From assembly GCA_910580195.1 (NCBI GenBank), contig CAJTWA010000003.1, forward strand, positions 1 to 64,000: 64,000 bases of DNA, read 5' to 3'. The notes beneath the pieces were generated by a model. That model was not told where the DNA came from. It did not search any database and was given only the letters and a program-made list of their open reading frames with translations. Positions 33,493 through 41,366 of this stretch are shown piece by piece. Origin of the DNA: an uncultured Lachnospiraceae bacterium. GTDB taxonomy: Bacteria; Bacillota; Clostridia; Lachnospirales; Lachnospiraceae. Made by a program: the position numbers and the translations under genes. Positions within the stretch are counted from its first letter, which is position 1. Every line of letters starts with the position of its first letter.

Positions 33493-34443
33493 ATGAGTGA
33501 AAAGAAAACAGACGTAATAACAAGCGGATATGCCAGCATGGACCACATTATTAAAATCGCATCCGCGGCGCGGGTTGGCTTCACCTCCATTGTAAAGAAC
33601 AAATCCAATGTGGACATCAACTACGGCGGATGCTCCGTGAATATCGCATATGCCTTGTGCAAGCTCGGGATGCGGGCATTTCCAGTCCTCAGGGTAGGGG
33701 AAGATTTTGAATCCAATGGGTTCCGGCAGTTCCTTGAAGAAGGCAACGTGCCCCTCTGCGGCATCACCAAAATCCCAGAGGAAAAAACCAGCGTGTGCTA
33801 TCTACTGCAGGACAATAAGAACGACCATATTACGGTTTTCTATCCCGGCGCAATGGATGAATCCTATGCCGCGCCCATGGAAGACAGCATGTTTGAAGGG
33901 GTGCGCCTGGGCGTCATAACCGTAGCGCCCCGGAAAGACAATCAGGAATTTTTTGAGAAATGCAAAAAGCACCACATACCCATTGCGTTTGGGATGAAGG
34001 ATGATTTCGATGCATTTCCAGAGGAATTCTTAAAAACCTTGCTGACGGAAAGCGAAATTATTTTTTCCAATGAGGTAGAACGGGGCATTATGGAGGAGTT
34101 GTTCCAGCTTAAGGATATTACGGAATTGTTCCAGATTGGGAAAGCGAAGGTGATTGTCACCACATTGGGGAAGGATGGAAGCCTGTGCTATACCTATGAC
34201 GGGACAGAAGTCCGGGAAGAGAAAATCGGGATTTGCAAGGTGGAGCAGGTGGTAGACGCTACAGGGTCTGGGGACGCCTATATCTCAGGGTTCGTGTACG
34301 GATACCTGAATGGGTACGGGGCTAAGGACTGCTGTAAGCTGGGGAGCGCGCTTTCTAGCTTTGTGCTCCAGAAGGAAGGGTGCTGCACGAACCTTCCCAC
34401 CAAGCAGGAGCTTTTGCGGAAGGCAGGGCTAGAGAAGGTTTAA
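33493..34443 (+). CDS. PfkB-family carbohydrate/nucleoside kinase
   Basis: A 316-residue ribokinase-like kinase. The N-terminal GG motif appears as NYGGCSVNIAYALCKLGM and the C-terminal active-site motif as DATGSGDAYISGF, with Asp as catalytic base and the anion hole Gly-Ser-Gly. Family members phosphorylate ribose, ribose-1-phosphate, nucleosides, pseudouridine or 5-keto-sugars. Next to a nucleoside phosphorylase, phosphorylation of a pentose or pentose-1-phosphate is likely. Confidence 0.9.
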   Translation: MSEKKTDVITSGYASMDHIIKIASAARVGFTSIVKNKSNVDINYGGCSVNIAYALCKLGMRAFPVLRVGEDFESNGFRQFLEEGNVPLCGITKIPEEKTSVCYLLQDNKNDHITVFYPGAMDESYAAPMEDSMFEGVRLGVITVAPRKDNQEFFEKCKKHHIPIAFGMKDDFDAFPEEFLKTLLTESEIIFSNEVERGIMEELFQLKDITELFQIGKAKVIVTTLGKDGSLCYTYDGTEVREEKIGICKVEQVVDATGSGDAYISGFVYGYLNGYGAKDCCKLGSALSSFVLQKEGCCTNLPTKQELLRKAGLEKV

Positions 34444-34485
34444 AAAAGAAAAGAACATTTTTGCATTAGAAAGGGAGGGATGGGC

Positions 34486-35247
34486 ATGGGCACTTTGTAT
34501 ATGGGGGCTAGCCAAGATACCATATCGAAATACGTACTTTTTTCTGGGGACCCGTGGCGGGTTGAGGTAGTGAAAAAGTATCTGGATGAGCCAAAAAAAG
34601 TGGCGTTCCAGCGGGAATTTAATACATACACGGGAAGTTACAAAGGCGTGGGAATCACAGTGACTTCTACCGGGATAGGGGCTCCTTCTGCAGCCATTGC
34701 CATGGAGGAAATGTATGAAGCAGGCATGGAGGTTGCAGTCCGCATGGGGACGGTAATGTCCATGCAGGACGACATGCTGGGGCACTTTATGGTTCCATTG
34801 GCAGCTATGCGGCGGGAAGGCACCAGCCAAGCCTATGTGGATTTAAGCTATCCGGCCGTAGCCGATATTGATTTGGTTAATGTAATGAATGAAACAGTAA
34901 CAGCCATGGGCAAGCGTTACTTAAATGGCTTGAACTGCACCATGGACGGCTTCTACAGCAACATGCATGACTCCAAATTCTCCAAGGAATGGGGACGCGA
35001 CATGTCCAAAACATTTGAAGAAGTAAAAAAACTGGGGGTAACAGGCATAGACATGGAATCTTCCTGCATGATGACCCTCGGCAGGCTGATGGGCGTAAAA
35101 ACCTGCGTCCTCACCGTGGTAACAGTATTGGAAAACTTAAAAGAAACCTTAAAAGGGCAGGAACGCACCGACGCCGAAGACCTTCTGTGCCGCACAGCCC
35201 TAGAAGGGATTTATAACTACCACACAAAATACTGTGCCAGCCCATAA
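34486..35247 (+). CDS. Nucleoside phosphorylase (PNP/UDP family, uridine phosphorylase-like)
   Basis: The 253-residue enzyme shows the hexameric NP-I pattern: phosphate loop FSGDPWRVEVVKKYL, STGIGAPSAAIAMEEMYEAG, the Arg-Gly phosphate site RMGTVMSMQ and TGIDMESSCMMTLGRLMGVKT with the Glu-Ser ribose contacts. It should cleave a nucleoside with phosphate to a base and pentose-1-phosphate. The usual RIGTTG and DMEAA motifs are altered, so the base specificity may differ from uridine. ATG 34486 is preferred over 34480 because GGGAGGG ends seven bases before it. Confidence 0.88.
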   Translation: MGTLYMGASQDTISKYVLFSGDPWRVEVVKKYLDEPKKVAFQREFNTYTGSYKGVGITVTSTGIGAPSAAIAMEEMYEAGMEVAVRMGTVMSMQDDMLGHFMVPLAAMRREGTSQAYVDLSYPAVADIDLVNVMNETVTAMGKRYLNGLNCTMDGFYSNMHDSKFSKEWGRDMSKTFEEVKKLGVTGIDMESSCMMTLGRLMGVKTCVLTVVTVLENLKETLKGQERTDAEDLLCRTALEGIYNYHTKYCASP

Positions 35248-35251
35248 AACG

Positions 35252-35380
35252 CTGGAACGCTGCCCAGCCTGTATGAGGAGGGGACTTCTGAGCGGCTGCC
35301 AGTCTGTATGGGGAAGGGGCTTCTGAACGGCTGCCCAGCCTGCATGAGGAAGGATCCCCTGAATTGCTATCCGGCTCCAA
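35252..35380 (+). repeat. 36-bp tandem repeat downstream of the phosphorylase gene
   Basis: Units with CTGAACGGCTGCCCAGCCTG start near 35252, 35288, 35323 and 35359 (period 35-36). They separate the phosphorylase and BtpA genes. A related sequence lies at 26833-26860 and a shorter match, GCATTGCCCAGGCTGGCAG, at 53593-53611. Confidence 0.8.
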
Positions 35381-35446
35381 AGATTTCTTAAATAAAAAAC
35401 ATTGTACATATTTTTCAAGAAACGAAACAAAAAGGAGGTACATCAT

Positions 35447-36238
35447 ATGCCTAAAGAATTATTCCAACTGCAATCATCCACTATCATCGGCATGGTACAT
35501 TGCCTTCCCTTGCCTACAACCGCAGGGTTTTCCGGGGATTACCAGAAAATCATATCACAGGCAGTACAGGATGCCATTACCTTGGAAAAAGCCGGCGTAG
35601 ACGCCGTAATCGTAGAAAACATGGGCGACACCCCCTTTTCCGCACACCTGAACAAAGCCCAGCTAGCCGCCCTCACAGCAGCAGCGGCAGCCGTCCGCAA
35701 TGCCGTGGGGATCCCGGTAGGCATAGATGCGGCCTTTAACGACTGCGAAGCCGATTTCGCCATTGCAGCCGTAACAGGGGCAGCCTTCGTGCGCGTCCCA
35801 GTGTTCGTAGACACCGTATGCTTTACCGACGGGATTATTTACCCCTGTGCAAAAAAATGCGTAGAATACCGCAAACAGATGGGCTTGGGACATGTGAAAA
35901 TCTTAGCGGACGTGCAGGTAAAGCACGCCCACATGCTCCTTCCCCAAATCACCATTGAGCAGTCCGCAAAAGAAGCGGCAGACTGCGGCGCAGACGGGGT
36001 TATCGTCACCGGCTCCCAGATTGGGGAGGAAACGCCGTTGGATTTTATCAAACGCGTCAAACAGGCAGTGGACCGCCTTCCCGTATTTGCCGGCAGCGGC
36101 GTAAAAGCGGAAAACATCAAGGAACAGATGCAGGTTGCCGACGGCGCAATTATCGGCTCCAGCCTAAAAGAAGGCGGCATCCTTACAAACCCCATTTCCT
36201 ATGATTTAGTGCGCAGCGTATTAAGCGGGCTAGCGTAA
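35447..36238 (+). CDS. BtpA/SgcQ-family TIM-barrel protein
   Basis: The 263-residue protein is a beta-alpha barrel of the BtpA family: MVHCLPLPTTAGFSGDYQKI at the N-terminus, AVIVENMGDTPF, VGIDAAFNDCEADFAIAAVTGAAFVRVPVF, and a C-terminal phosphate-binding pair, VFAGSGVKAENI and DGAIIGSSLK. BtpA was linked to photosystem I stability in cyanobacteria, but homologues such as SgcQ lie in sugar operons and are thought to act on phosphorylated sugars. Here the phosphate site and operon suggest an isomerase, aldolase or C-N lyase acting on a pentose phosphate. AAAGGAGG precedes the ATG. Its 3' end is repeated downstream. Confidence 0.85.
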   Translation: MPKELFQLQSSTIIGMVHCLPLPTTAGFSGDYQKIISQAVQDAITLEKAGVDAVIVENMGDTPFSAHLNKAQLAALTAAAAAVRNAVGIPVGIDAAFNDCEADFAIAAVTGAAFVRVPVFVDTVCFTDGIIYPCAKKCVEYRKQMGLGHVKILADVQVKHAHMLLPQITIEQSAKEAADCGADGVIVTGSQIGEETPLDFIKRVKQAVDRLPVFAGSGVKAENIKEQMQVADGAIIGSSLKEGGILTNPISYDLVRSVLSGLA

Positions 36239-36358
36239 AGGAGAGGCCAAGGGGGCATTTCCTATAATTTAGTGCGCAGCGTATTAAGCGGGTTAGCGTA
36301 AAGGAGAGGCCAAGGGGGCATTTCCTATAGTTTATGCGCAACGCATTAGGCGGGCCAG
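36193..36358 (+). repeat. 63-bp tandem repeats of the BtpA gene 3' end
   Basis: CATTTCCTATRATTTAGTGC begins at 36193, 36256 and (decayed) 36319. In the reading frame of the gene the copies give ISYDLVRSVLSGLA-stop, ISYNLVRSVLSGLA-stop, then a third with a one-base deletion. Period 63 is 21 codons, so the second stop is in phase. Confidence 0.92.
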
Positions 36359-36444
36359 AATAAAGGAAAAACCAAATAGAACATAGCAACTGATGGCACA
36401 GATCCATAACATTTTGTGCCAAAGCGAAAGGAATGGATATCATT

Positions 36445-37593
36445 ATGATGAGAGCAATGAAACTGGCAGGTTCCGAATTGCTTTTCGGGGCGGGCTGCCT
36501 AGAATATATCAAAACCATTAAAGCAAAAAAAGCGTCCATTGTGGTAGGCGGGAAAAGCATGGAAAAAAGCGGGATGCTGGCAAAGGTTGAAGGCCTCTTC
36601 CATGAAGCCGGCGCACAGACCAGCGTCATCCGGGGCGTAGAGCCAGACCCATCCTTTGGGACAGTCCTGCGGGGCGCAAAGGAACTGCTGGAATTTGGCC
36701 CAGACCTGATTGTAGGGTTAGGGGGCGGTTCCGCCATGGACGCGGCCAAAGCCATGTGGATTTACTATGAGCACCCGGAATTAACTTCCATTGAAGAAAT
36801 CCTGCCCCCCAATGAATTTCCGAAATTAAGGGCAAAAGCAAGGCTGTGCTGCATCCCCTCCACCAGCGGGACAGCCAGCGAGGTTTCCCGTTCCATTGTC
36901 ATTTCCGACAGTGGGACCGGGGTAAAGCACGGCATTGGGAATATGGAAATGATGCCTGACATTGCAATCTGCGACCCGGAGGTTACCTTGTCCATGCCGC
37001 CCCATATTACGGCAGAAACCGGGATGGACGCCATGACCCATGCAGTAGAAGCGCTTGTTTCCCAGCGGGCAAATTACGTTTCCAATATCCTTGCAGCCCA
37101 AGCAGTAAAAGATATTTTCACTTACCTGCCAGCCGCATGCGCAGACGGCGGGGACCTTAAGGCAAGGGAGCAGATGCTGAACGCCTCTATGGTGGCAGGC
37201 CTTGCATTTACAAATGTGTCCCTTGGCATCGTACACTCCATCGCCCATACGCTGGGCAGTTATTTCCATATTTCCCATGGGCTGGGCGACGCCGTTGTGC
37301 TTCCCTATGTCATCCAGTTCAATCAGGAAAGGAGCCAGAAGGCCAAGGAAATTTACAAGGGCTTGGCAAGCGCGCAGGGTGCAGATGGCTTTAAGGAAAG
37401 CATCCTTGCCTTAAATAGAAAACTGAACATTACAGACAAGATTTCCACCTTGCTTACAGAGGCACAGAAAGGGGAATATCAGGAAAAAATACCGGAAATG
37501 GCCGATATGGCCCTTGCCGACGGCTGCACCAAGACAAACCCTGCCATCCCGTCAAAGGCAGAAATGGAAGAATTGTTCCGCATTATATTTTAG
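36445..37593 (+). CDS. Iron-containing alcohol dehydrogenase of the catabolic operon
   Basis: A group III dehydrogenase of 382 residues (386 if the ATG at 36433 is used; AAAGGA directly abuts that one, so the later ATG is preferred). NAD loop GLGGGSAMDAAKAM, PSTSGTASEVSRSIVI, and metal ligands in ICDPEVTLSM, ETGMDAMTHAVEALVS, HSIAHTLGSYF and HISHGLGDA are intact. It should reduce an aldehyde released by a carbon-carbon lyase in this operon, or oxidise an alcohol substrate. It shares fold but not close sequence with fucO at 2104. Confidence 0.9.
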   Translation: MMRAMKLAGSELLFGAGCLEYIKTIKAKKASIVVGGKSMEKSGMLAKVEGLFHEAGAQTSVIRGVEPDPSFGTVLRGAKELLEFGPDLIVGLGGGSAMDAAKAMWIYYEHPELTSIEEILPPNEFPKLRAKARLCCIPSTSGTASEVSRSIVISDSGTGVKHGIGNMEMMPDIAICDPEVTLSMPPHITAETGMDAMTHAVEALVSQRANYVSNILAAQAVKDIFTYLPAACADGGDLKAREQMLNASMVAGLAFTNVSLGIVHSIAHTLGSYFHISHGLGDAVVLPYVIQFNQERSQKAKEIYKGLASAQGADGFKESILALNRKLNITDKISTLLTEAQKGEYQEKIPEMADMALADGCTKTNPAIPSKAEMEELFRIIF

Positions 37594-37605
37594 GAGGGGA
37601 ATGGA

Positions 37606-38322
37606 ATGAAGCTCATTTGTTATTTATCAAACGGATACCCCACAATTGAAAGCAGCGTTGAAATGGCCGGGATTTATTCCGAAGCAGGGTGCGACGTCAT
37701 CGAAATCGACTTCCCTTCCCGGAACCCGTTTCTGGAAAGCGAGCTGATTGCCGGGCGGATGGCAAAGGCCTTAGAAAACTGCAGTGATTTCCCAAAATAC
37801 ATGGAAGGGATGCAGGCAGCAAAGGAAAAGAACCCCAATACTTCCTTCATCCTGCTTTCCTATGAAAACACCATCAAGGAAATGGGCTATGAAGTTTTTG
37901 AGGAATTCTGCTTGGAGCAGGGCTTTCTGGACTTAATCTTGGTAGGCCTTGAAGATGATGCCATTAAAAACAAGCTAATCGAAGCCGGAATCCGCGTTAG
38001 CTGCTATGTCCAGTACCATCTGGATGAAGCGGAGGTGGAATCTGCCATCCATTCCAACGGTTTCGTCTACCTTCAGGCAAAGCCCACCACGGGGAACGTG
38101 AACCCGGATTACCCAGAACTTAAGGACTGCATCCAATACCTGCGCAGCCGGGGCATTACAAGGCCTATCTACTGCGGGGTAGGGATTTATAAGCCCGAGG
38201 ACGTGCGCATGGCAAAAGAAGCCGGGGCAGACGGCGTTTTCGTCGGCAGCACCATCTTAAAGCTCCATGGCGACGTGCCTGCGCTAGAAGACAAAATAAA
38301 AGAACTGAAAGCAGAATGTTAA
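37606..38322 (+). CDS. TrpA-like TIM-barrel aldolase/lyase in a catabolic operon
   Basis: This 238-residue protein is a homologue of tryptophan synthase alpha (LSNGYPTIESSVEMAGIYSEAGCDVIEIDFPSRNPFLESE). The first catalytic Glu (TrpA Glu49) is kept in IEIDFP, but Asp60 is replaced by Glu in NPFLES and the DGP loop is absent. The phosphate-binding loops CGVGIYKPEDV and DGVFVGSTILK are kept. No trpB or other trp gene is nearby and it is shorter than TrpA. I infer a retro-aldol lyase on a phosphorylated sugar or C-glycoside. AGGAGGGG precedes the ATG. Last gene of the operon. Confidence 0.8.
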   Translation: MKLICYLSNGYPTIESSVEMAGIYSEAGCDVIEIDFPSRNPFLESELIAGRMAKALENCSDFPKYMEGMQAAKEKNPNTSFILLSYENTIKEMGYEVFEEFCLEQGFLDLILVGLEDDAIKNKLIEAGIRVSCYVQYHLDEAEVESAIHSNGFVYLQAKPTTGNVNPDYPELKDCIQYLRSRGITRPIYCGVGIYKPEDVRMAKEAGADGVFVGSTILKLHGDVPALEDKIKELKAEC

Positions 38323-38329
38323 TGGAATG

Positions 38330-38360
38330 GGCAGCGGCATTTTGGAAATGCTGCTGCCTG
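38330..38360 (+). terminator. Hairpin at the end of the nucleoside-like operon
   Basis: GGCAGCGGCATTT and AAATGCTGCTGCC (38330-38358) form a near-perfect stem with a TGG loop; the T run is weak, so Rho-independent activity is moderately supported. Confidence 0.6.
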
Positions 38361-38376
38361 TTATGGTATGGTGCGG

Positions 38377-38604
38377 TTAAGCGGCTTTTGAATAATCAAT
38401 AATGGCAATTTCCTGCATAAGTTGCTTGGCCATATGGACAAGATTCTCAAGCTGTTTAGCAACTTCATTGGAATAATACTTTTCGCCGCATTGTTCACAT
38501 TCTTCACAAGGAACATTTTTAATGATGATAATGCAATTTTTGTAATTAACGACATGGGTTGTGAAAGATGGAATTGTGGTTTTGCATTTACAATACATGC
38601 ACAT
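38377..38604 (-). CDS. YgiT-type zinc-finger antitoxin
   Basis: The 75-residue protein has two Cys-x2-Cys pairs (CMYCKCKTT at the start, CEECEQCGEKYY in the middle), like the N-terminal zinc domain of MqsA/YgiT, but lacks the C-terminal XRE domain. It lies two bases after a DUF4258 gene, the standard order of a DUF4258/YgiT pair. It probably neutralises that protein. Confidence 0.85.
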   Translation of the reverse strand: MCMYCKCKTTIPSFTTHVVNYKNCIIIIKNVPCEECEQCGEKYYSNEVAKQLENLVHMAKQLMQEIAIIDYSKAA

Positions 38605-38606
38605 AG

Positions 38607-38924
38607 TTAGTGCCCCTTTCTTGTCTTTAAGTCTTTTTCGAATTTAACAGTGTTAGGATAGTAGGCGGTTATAAAAAATATAGTATTCCCATTCGAACCG
38701 ACAACAATATGCAATATTTTATTATTTTGTGCATATCCCCAAATAAGGCAGCTTGGGTAAGGGAAATCATCGGGATAATCTTCTATGATTTCTCCGGTCT
38801 TTAGGCAGGATGCTACATCATTTATGCTGATATCCCTTTCCTGCATCCGTTCTAAACAGTGTTTAGCCCATTTTATATTGAAATCAGAAGCGCTGTATAA
38901 GTCCTGAAGCTGTTTGATGTCCAT
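38607..38924 (-). CDS. DUF4258 protein, probable toxin of a toxin-antitoxin pair
   Basis: A 105-residue protein with the DUF4258 pattern: KWAKHCLERMQERDISINDVASCLKTGEIIEDYPDDFPYPSCLIWGYAQNNKILHIVVG. DUF4258 adopts a RelE/BrnT-like small RNase fold and the His/Arg residues near HCLERMQER are typical. Translation from ATG 38924 has AGAGAG upstream; the earlier ATG at 38945 has none. The YgiT-like gene follows directly. Confidence 0.82.
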   Translation of the reverse strand: MDIKQLQDLYSASDFNIKWAKHCLERMQERDISINDVASCLKTGEIIEDYPDDFPYPSCLIWGYAQNNKILHIVVGSNGNTIFFITAYYPNTVKFEKDLKTRKGH

Positions 38925-39007
38925 GCTGATAACTCTCTTTCTCATTTATATGCATTATACATTATTTCGTGGAAAAAGAAAATAGTGTTTCCGGGTTCTT
39001 GGGATGT

Positions 39008-39056
39008 TAAAAAAGAGGAACAGGCAGAATTGCCCATTCCTCTGTAGGTTTTTTCG
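39008..39056. terminator. Bidirectional terminator
   Basis: GAGGAA-CA-GGCA and TGCC-CA-TTCCTC (39015-39042) form a stem flanked by an A run on the left and a T run on the right, so it can stop the minus-strand rubrerythrin transcript and plus-strand reads. Confidence 0.8.
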
Positions 39057-39068
39057 TAAATTTGCTGA

Positions 39069-39611
39069 TTAGCCGAAGTATCTCTTCAATAAGCCAGCAA
39101 ACGCTTTCCCGTGGCGCGCCTCATCCCTTGCCATTTCATGCACGGTATCATGGATAGCGTCAAGGTTTGCAGCCTTCGCACGTTTTGCAAGGTCAGTTTT
39201 CCCAGCGGTAGCGCCGTTTTCAGCTTCAATCCTCATCTCAAGGTTCTTCTTGGTGCTGTCAGTTACAACTTCACCCAGCAGTTCTGCGAACTTAGCAGCA
39301 TGTTCTGCTTCTTCGAAAGCAGCTTTTTCCCAGTACAGCCCAATTTCAGGATAGCCTTCCCTATGTGCAACACGTGCCATAGCCAGATACATGCCGACTT
39401 CGGTACATTCCCCGTTGAAGTTAGCCCTTAAGTCTTCGATGATATCTTCAGAAACCCCCTGTGCTACGCCAACTACATGTTCAGAAGCCCATGACAAATC
39501 ACCGGACTGCTCTGTGAACTTAGAAGCTGGTGCATTACACTGTGGGCATTTCTCTGGCGCTGCATCCCCTTCAAAAACATAACCGCATACGTTGCAAACA
39601 AATTTTTTCAT
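39069..39611 (-). CDS. Reverse rubrerythrin (rubredoxin domain first)
   Basis: The 180-residue protein has an N-terminal rubredoxin domain (CNVCGYVFEGDAAPEKCPQCNAP, two Cys-x2-Cys knuckles) followed by a ferritin-like di-iron domain (GECTEVGMYLAMARVAHREGY, EKAAFEEAEHAAKFAELLGE, VHEMARDEARHGKAFAGLL with ExxH motifs). This order is the opposite of classic rubrerythrin and is typical of clostridial revRbr, an NADH-linked peroxidase and oxygen reductase. A PerR-like box in its promoter region matches one before the adjacent Fur-family gene. Confidence 0.92.
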   Translation of the reverse strand: MKKFVCNVCGYVFEGDAAPEKCPQCNAPASKFTEQSGDLSWASEHVVGVAQGVSEDIIEDLRANFNGECTEVGMYLAMARVAHREGYPEIGLYWEKAAFEEAEHAAKFAELLGEVVTDSTKKNLEMRIEAENGATAGKTDLAKRAKAANLDAIHDTVHEMARDEARHGKAFAGLLKRYFG

Positions 39612-39668
39612 AATTATTTCTTCCTTTCTATTTATATAATATGTGTTTTGATGTATCAAAGTAAAAAT

Positions 39669-39681
39669 AGTAATTGTTACT
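39669..39681 (-). promoter_or_regulatory. PerR/Fur-type operator upstream of rubrerythrin
   Basis: AGTAATTGTTACT is a near-perfect inverted repeat lying about 60 bases upstream of the start codon. It shares AGTAATnGTTA with the site upstream of the PerR-like gene. Confidence 0.6.
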
Positions 39682-39769
39682 GAAATTAAGATAACATATC
39701 CTGCAAAGCCTGTCAAGTATAATTTTGAAGTTTTTCACGTTTGGCTCCAGTTTCCAGCAGTAAAGCGCG

Positions 39770-40174
39770 TTAACGCTTAAGGCTTGCGTCTTCGCCTTCT
39801 TTTTGCAGGCAGTCCTTGCATGTGCCTAAGAAATATGCGATGTGCCCGTCTATCCGGCCTTCAAATTCATTTCCCGCAAGGATGTTGATATGGTCGATGT
39901 TTTCTAACTTTAAATCCATCACACAGCCGCACCTAGTACATAGTACGTGGTAGTGGGGAGCTGTATTCCAGTCAAAGCGGTCGGGGCCTATGCCGGTGGA
40001 AATCTTTTGCAGTTCCCCAACTTCCGTCAGCAGCGACAGGTTCCGGTAGACGGTCCCTAGGCTGATGTTAGGGAATTCTTTTTTCACATTTGCGTAAACT
40101 GTTTCGGCAGTGGGGTGGTCTTGGCGGCCGGCGAGGAATTCCCGGATACATTCCCTTTGGCGGCTGAATTTCAT
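39770..40174 (-). CDS. Fur-family transcriptional regulator, PerR type
   Basis: A 134-residue metal-dependent repressor: winged HTH (REFLAGRQDHPTAETVYANVKKEFPNISLGTVYRNLSLLTEVGELQKI) and a dimerisation domain with metal-site residues in PHYHVLCTRCGCVMDL and CKDCLQKEG (two Cys-x2-Cys pairs for structural zinc). The position next to rubrerythrin and the shared box suggest a peroxide-sensing PerR. The start at 40174 is preceded by GGAGGGAAGA. Confidence 0.9.
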   Translation of the reverse strand: MKFSRQRECIREFLAGRQDHPTAETVYANVKKEFPNISLGTVYRNLSLLTEVGELQKISTGIGPDRFDWNTAPHYHVLCTRCGCVMDLKLENIDHINILAGNEFEGRIDGHIAYFLGTCKDCLQKEGEDASLKR

Positions 40175-40196
40175 CACTAGTCTTCCCTCCTGTAAA

Positions 40197-40213
40197 TAAT
40201 GATAACCATTACT
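40197..40213 (-). promoter_or_regulatory. PerR/Fur-type operator upstream of the PerR-like gene
   Basis: TAATGATAACCATTACT (read + strand) has inverted TAATG/CATTA arms around ATAAC and shares AGTAATnGTTA with the rubrerythrin box, consistent with autoregulation. Confidence 0.6.
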
Positions 40214-40244
40214 GATTTCTTTTTTAATATAATACGCAGGCAAG

Positions 40245-40797
40245 GAAAAGTCAAGCGTTGGGAAAAGGTTTCCAGAAATTTCCAGTATTATTTATTGGAA
40301 ATGAAGTTTTAATACTATATACCTAGTTGTGTATAACTTATATTGACAAAGTATTATATATATGATAATATATAATTAAGAGAGGAGGGGAGAAAAAGGA
40401 TTTTGGTTAAGATTTGCTGTTTTGATAAAACAATAAATTGGGGTAGGTGCAAATTTAAAAATGGTAACAATAATTTTTAATCTCTTAGGGGCTGATTCTT
40501 CACCCTTGCAATTTTGCGCGTATTAAATTAGTAGTGGGCGAAGCGAGGTTTGGGGTAGTTTATTTAAAGATAATAGAGGTTAGCGCACCTTAATTTAAGA
40601 TGGATATAATTGATATATGTTGTTTCATCTGTGGTGGATATTGCGGAAGATATTTAATCAGACAATAAAAGAAAAAATGCATAGGTTGTTTGTAATTTAT
40701 AGGTGGAAAATAGTTGTTTTGATTTAACAGTAAAAAAATATCTTAATAAAAAGTGTTATTTTTATATTTATTAGTGTAGTTTAAAATAATGATATAA
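40245..40797. other. AT-rich intergenic region
   Basis: No supported gene in about 550 bases. Base composition drops here compared with the left flank and stays low to about 44.3 kb, suggesting the edge of transferred DNA. AT-rich promoter-like stretches precede the gene at 40819. Confidence 0.5.
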
Positions 40798-40818
40798 TTG
40801 GAAAAGGAGTATGGAATT

Positions 40819-41262
40819 ATGAAAAAATCAGTTTCGATTATTGTAAGTTTTGCTTTATTGATAGTTATTTTTTTGCCTTTGCCTGTTTACGCCCAACAAG
40901 ACGTGGCAGACAATAACAATCATGATGAATGTATTACAGAAATTATAAGAGAAGTTCCTTGCACGGGTGATATGTTAAAGAAAGCACAAGAAATGAATAT
41001 TTTGCCAGAAAGTGTAAGCCTAATCACACCTTATGCAACATGTAAACATATGTATAGTTCATGGGTAACGATTAAATCATGGGAGGAGAAACCGAAAGGA
41101 ATCGGAAAATGCTGTACTCTTTATAGGTATCAGATGAGATATTGTAAAAAGTGCAATGCTGCATTTGCACGAGAAAAAGTTACACAAGAAGATCACCGTC
41201 TGGTAATTACTGGGACTAATTGGCGTTGTACTAGATGCGGAGAAAAAGGATACCTCATTTAG
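40819..41262 (+). CDS. Small secreted Cys-rich protein, unknown function
   Basis: A 147-residue protein with a clear signal peptide (MKKSVSIIVSFALLIVIFLPLPVYA, cleavage after VYA). The mature part has several Cys pairs: CKHMYSSW, CCTLYRYQMRYCKKCNAAF and CTRCGEKGYLI near the end, arranged like a secreted zinc-ribbon or disulfide knot. I do not recognise the family. The ATG at 40819 has AAGGAG nine bases upstream. It lies in the AT-rich island and is followed by a long hairpin and another exported protein gene. Confidence 0.65.
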   Translation: MKKSVSIIVSFALLIVIFLPLPVYAQQDVADNNNHDECITEIIREVPCTGDMLKKAQEMNILPESVSLITPYATCKHMYSSWVTIKSWEEKPKGIGKCCTLYRYQMRYCKKCNAAFAREKVTQEDHRLVITGTNWRCTRCGEKGYLI

Positions 41263-41305
41263 GTAAGTGAATCAATTAGATGATAATCTAAAATATTTGA
41301 GATGT

Positions 41306-41349
41306 AGTCACAAGAAACCTGAATTATAAAATTTAGGCTTCTTGTGACT
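41306..41349 (+). terminator. Long hairpin between two small exported-protein genes
   Basis: AGTCACAAGAA-A-CCTGAATT pairs with AATTTAGG-C-TTCTTGTGACT around ATAA, a stem of about 19 pairs. No T run follows, so it may be an mRNA-stability or processing element rather than a terminator. Confidence 0.5.
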
Positions 41350-41366
41350 AGTGGTAAGAGGGTAAT

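Noticed and set aside
37606..38322. Annotation as genuine tryptophan synthase alpha subunit
   Set aside because: No trpB or trp genes are nearby, Asp60 and the DGP loop are changed, and the context is catabolic.
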